This document shows positions 6,409-7,039 of a stretch of DNA of 7,039 nt, one piece after another (position 1 is the stretch's first letter; the number at the start of each line of letters is the position of its first letter). Source of the stretch: an uncultured Prevotella sp. GTDB taxonomy: Bacteria; Bacteroidota; Bacteroidia; Bacteroidales; Bacteroidaceae. The notes below the pieces were generated by a model that ran no database searches, was not told the DNA's origin, and saw nothing but the letters and a program-made list of their open reading frames with translations. The position numbers and the translations under genes are program-made. The stretch covers positions 1 through 7,039 of the forward strand of contig CAAHDP010000186.1 of assembly GCA_900770515.1 (NCBI GenBank). Direction: 5' to 3'.

Positions 6409-7039
6409 TTACTCAGCAGCAAGAGTAAAGCGCTGGTAAGCAACGATCTTGAGATCCTTGCTCTGAGAAGCGAGATACTGAGCAACAGTCTGCTTGTCGC
6501 CATCACCGAACTGGAACTCCTGGTCAACGAGGCAGTTCTCCTTGAAGAACTTAGCCAGACGACCATTAGCGATGTTCTGGATCATAGTTGGGTTCAAAGA
6601 AGCAGCCTTCTCCTCACCTACAGTCTTCTTGATGTTGCGAGCCTCCTCAGCCTGCTCAGGAGTCAACCAACCCTTCTTGGTGTTGCTCTCGATGTGATCC
6701 TCAGAGTCAACGTGAGCTGGGTTGATGCCAGCCTTCTTCAAAGCAGCGTTAACTGCCTTCTCTACGAGCTCTTCCTTAGTCTTGGCAACAGCAACCTCGA
6801 GCTCTGTCTTCTTAGTCTCCTCAGAAACAGAAGACTCGTCGAGAGCTACAGGGCGCATAGCAGCTACCTGCATAGCAACCTTGTGACCAGCCTCCGCGTT
6901 GTTCTCGTTGAGCTGAACCATAGTACAGAGAGTGTGCTTGTTCATGTGGTCGTAAACCTCGATGTTATCACCCTCGAGAACGCAGTAGCCGTCGAGCTCC
7001 ATCTTCTCACCGGTGATACCAGAGCGCCGTGTAACAGCA
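6409..7039 (-). CDS. tsf: Elongation factor Ts, C-terminal part (cut by right edge)
   Basis: EF-Ts is the cytoplasmic nucleotide exchange factor that recycles EF-Tu from its GDP form. The N-terminal UBA-like domain and the TDFV-type EF-Tu contact region lie beyond the window; 209 residues are visible, beginning AVTRRSGITGEKMELDGY. Recognisable core segments are the YCVLEGDNIEVYDH strand region, NNAEAGHKVAMQVAAMRPVAL (E. coli equivalent HIAMHVAASKP) and MIQNIANGRLAKFFKENCLVDQEF (equivalent IAEKMVEGRMKKF). Compared with E. coli as I remember it, the stretch between these last two blocks is longer by roughly 55 residues, rich in Glu, Lys and Ala. Codon choice is strongly biased (many AAG, GAG, CTC, AAC), as expected for a highly expressed gene. 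rpsB normally lies just upstream but would be outside the window. The gene ends TAA and has its own terminator. Confidence 0.97.
   Translation of the reverse strand, partial: AVTRRSGITGEKMELDGYCVLEGDNIEVYDHMNKHTLCTMVQLNENNAEAGHKVAMQVAAMRPVALDESSVSEETKKTELEVAVAKTKEELVEKAVNAALKKAGINPAHVDSEDHIESNTKKGWLTPEQAEEARNIKKTVGEEKAASLNPTMIQNIANGRLAKFFKENCLVDQEFQFGDGDKQTVAQYLASQSKDLKIVAYQRFTLAAE

Overview
The window reads as an ordinary chromosomal segment of a Bacteroidota bacterium, most likely in or near the Prevotellaceae. The evidence is the type IX secretion (T9SS) pair PorU/PorV, AT-rich gene starts that mostly lack strong Shine-Dalgarno sites, and a Bacteroidota-type promoter (TTTG, 20 nt, TATCTTTG) at the left edge. 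All five real genes lie on the minus strand. No mobile element, CRISPR array, tRNA or rRNA was recognised.

In transcription order (right to left) the window holds five genes. First is the 3' two-thirds of tsf (EF-Ts, cut by the right edge), followed by a convincing intrinsic terminator. Next is a small fumarylacetoacetate-hydrolase (FAH) family enzyme. Then come porU, the C25 cysteine protease that acts as the T9SS sortase, porV, its outer-membrane beta-barrel partner, and ispF, the MEP-pathway cyclodiphosphate synthase. The four genes after the terminator are separated by only 52, 65 and 63 bases, with no clear terminator between them, so they may be co-transcribed. The first 250 bases are non-coding. 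They hold a weak AT-rich hairpin downstream of ispF and a promoter that fires leftward into a C-poor leader of an unseen gene.

PorU and PorV work together at the cell surface. In the characterised system PorV delivers cargo bearing a C-terminal domain (CTD) from the translocon to PorU, which removes the signal and attaches the protein to lipopolysaccharide. IspF and the FAH enzyme are cytoplasmic housekeeping metabolism with no obvious mechanistic link to secretion; porU-porV-ispF appears to be a conserved gene order rather than a functional pathway.

I found no evidence of an undescribed system. The points most worth a second look are a long insertion in the EF-Ts coiled-coil region, a Ser where relatives of the FAH enzyme usually carry a catalytic Glu, the very short distance between the tsf terminator and the FAH start, and short direct repeats in three intergenic stretches.
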